Assembly: GCA_033239125.1 (NCBI GenBank)
Contig: BSWB01000002.1
Span: 88,718,560 to 88,782,559, forward strand
Reading direction: 5' to 3'
DNA length: 64,000 bases
Origin: Fagopyrum homotropicum
Taxonomy: Eukaryota; Streptophyta; Magnoliopsida; Caryophyllales; Polygonaceae
The translations under genes were made by a program, and so were the position numbers. The notes under the pieces are model-generated. The model had not been told where the DNA came from, did no database searches, and saw nothing but the letters and a program-made list of their open reading frames with translations. Of the stretch, positions 63,574 to 64,000 are shown one piece after another. Each line of letters begins with the position of its first letter. Position 1 is the stretch's first letter.

Positions 63574-64000
63574 TAGTATGGACGCGCGTGCGTAGCACGC
63601 GCGCCGTGACTTATAAGCGTACAATATATTAGCAAAAGATCGAAAGGAAGTATTATTACATTGATTTATCAATCTGCTAAAGTACTATAATATTTTCTTC
63701 GAGATATTTGAATAAAGTGTTTACTTGTACACACTACATGCTTGAGCATAAGCTCTCAAGAGGATAGTGTAAGTCACAATATTTAGTTTGCACCTCTCTA
63801 GCCCCTTTATCTTATTAAAATACCCAAGAGCTTTGTCCAGTGCCTTGACTTGGTCTCGAGAATGAAGGTGGGCAGTTATAAGAGCATTGTAATCAGAAGT
63901 ATCAGGCCGACACCCACTGTCGCGCATCTCAGAGAATACCCGCATCGCTATACATGTGTGACCCTTCCTTCCCATCACCGAAATAAGCTTTGAATATACA
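63573..64000 (-). mobile_element. Helitron 3' terminus (element extends beyond window)
   Basis: Reading the minus strand, a hairpin with a 9-bp perfect stem (CGCGCGTGC / GCACGCGCG, loop 3 nt, 63583-63603) is followed after 6 nt by CTAG (63576-63573) and then a T. Plant Helitrons end in a GC-rich hairpin, then CTRR, and insert between A and T. The host side here is a TA microsatellite, which suits that target. The 5' TC end and any Rep/helicase gene are not in the window, so autonomy cannot be judged. How far the element extends to the right, and whether it includes the PPR exon, is undecided. Confidence 0.7.
63721..64000 (-). CDS. Pentatricopeptide-repeat (PPR) protein exon, partial
   Basis: The frame is open from the window edge: YSKLISVMGRKGHTCIAMRV, FSEMRDSGCRPDTSDYNALI, LGYFNKIKGLERC, LNIVTYTILLRAYAQA, ending CSVYK and a stop. 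It contains about two P-type PPR motifs with the usual CRPDTSDYNALI and NIVTYTILLRAYAQA cores. PPR proteins bind organellar RNA. The sequence resembles the plastid intron-binding PPR5 / At4g39620 type from memory; this needs a search. A plausible splice donor (ACAA then GTAAAC) lies just before the stop, so the stop may be intronic. The Helitron 3' end is 118 bp further downstream (hairpin) in the same orientation, so this may be a captured gene fragment or the edge of a gene with a Helitron in its intron. Confidence 0.7.
   Translation of the reverse strand, partial: VYSKLISVMGRKGHTCIAMRVFSEMRDSGCRPDTSDYNALITAHLHSRDQVKALDKALGYFNKIKGLERCKLNIVTYTILLRAYAQACSVYK

Overview
This window is intergenic, repeat-dominated plant nuclear DNA, almost certainly from a flowering plant. 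Nearly every base belongs to LTR retrotransposons of three Ty3/gypsy groups: Athila (about 1.83 kb LTRs, tRNA-Asp-type primer site), a Tekay/Del-like chromovirus (about 2.3 kb LTRs, initiator-Met primer site, chromodomain remnant), and CRM/Reina-like chromoviruses (0.8-1.2 kb LTRs starting TGATG, initiator-Met primer site). The only non-transposon coding sequence I recognise is part of a pentatricopeptide-repeat (PPR) exon on the minus strand at the right edge. I saw no tRNA, rRNA or CRISPR array. The species cannot be named from the sequence.

Layout. At the left, 181-1651 is a foldback of two 598-bp inverted LTR-like arms. It abuts an old Tekay-like element (Tekay-1: LTR 1652-2974, gag to 3718, pol resuming at about 45455-47321). 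Inside Tekay-1 sits a Russian doll. CRM-A (3719-45185) carries CRM-B (7862-44281, duplication ATCAT) in its 3' LTR. CRM-B carries CRM-C1 (10486-18413, duplication CCTTG) in gag and Tekay-2 (23455-44172, duplication ATTGC) in its 3' LTR. Tekay-2 carries Athila-1 (31017-42129, duplication AGAGG) in its 3' LTR. A second C-type element (CRM-C2, from 47322) interrupts the end of Tekay-1. CRM-C2 is itself interrupted at 52676 by an inverted Tekay LTR (Tekay-3), which holds Athila-2 (53233-62363, duplication CCTGC). A Helitron 3' terminus on the minus strand (63573) lies in a TA microsatellite of Tekay-3, with the PPR exon just upstream of it in the Helitron's own orientation.

The order of insertion is readable. 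By-eye divergence of LTR pairs falls from the outer to the inner elements (A about 4-5%, B about 2%, C1 about 1.7%, Tekay-2 about 1.4%, Athila-1 about 1.3%; approximate). All polyproteins are broken by stops, frameshifts or deletions, so none of these copies is autonomous as it stands.

Signals most worth a second look: (1) two hairpins with GGGA loops in Athila, each 4-5 nt upstream of AAGTATGGGGT, one at an internal site and one at the polypurine tract; (2) four TTACCCGGTAA sites with conserved spacing in the Athila LTR, and the palindrome CCACGGCCGTGG shared by LTR and coding spacer; (3) eight covarying mini-hairpins in the Tekay-2 3' region; (4) a Pol tail encoded inside the CRM-C LTR, with in-frame tandem repeats; (5) a capsid-less, four-zinc-knuckle Gag in Tekay; (6) a one-LTR Athila copy with an intact target duplication; (7) template-switch scars in CRM-C1; (8) the Helitron/PPR junction.
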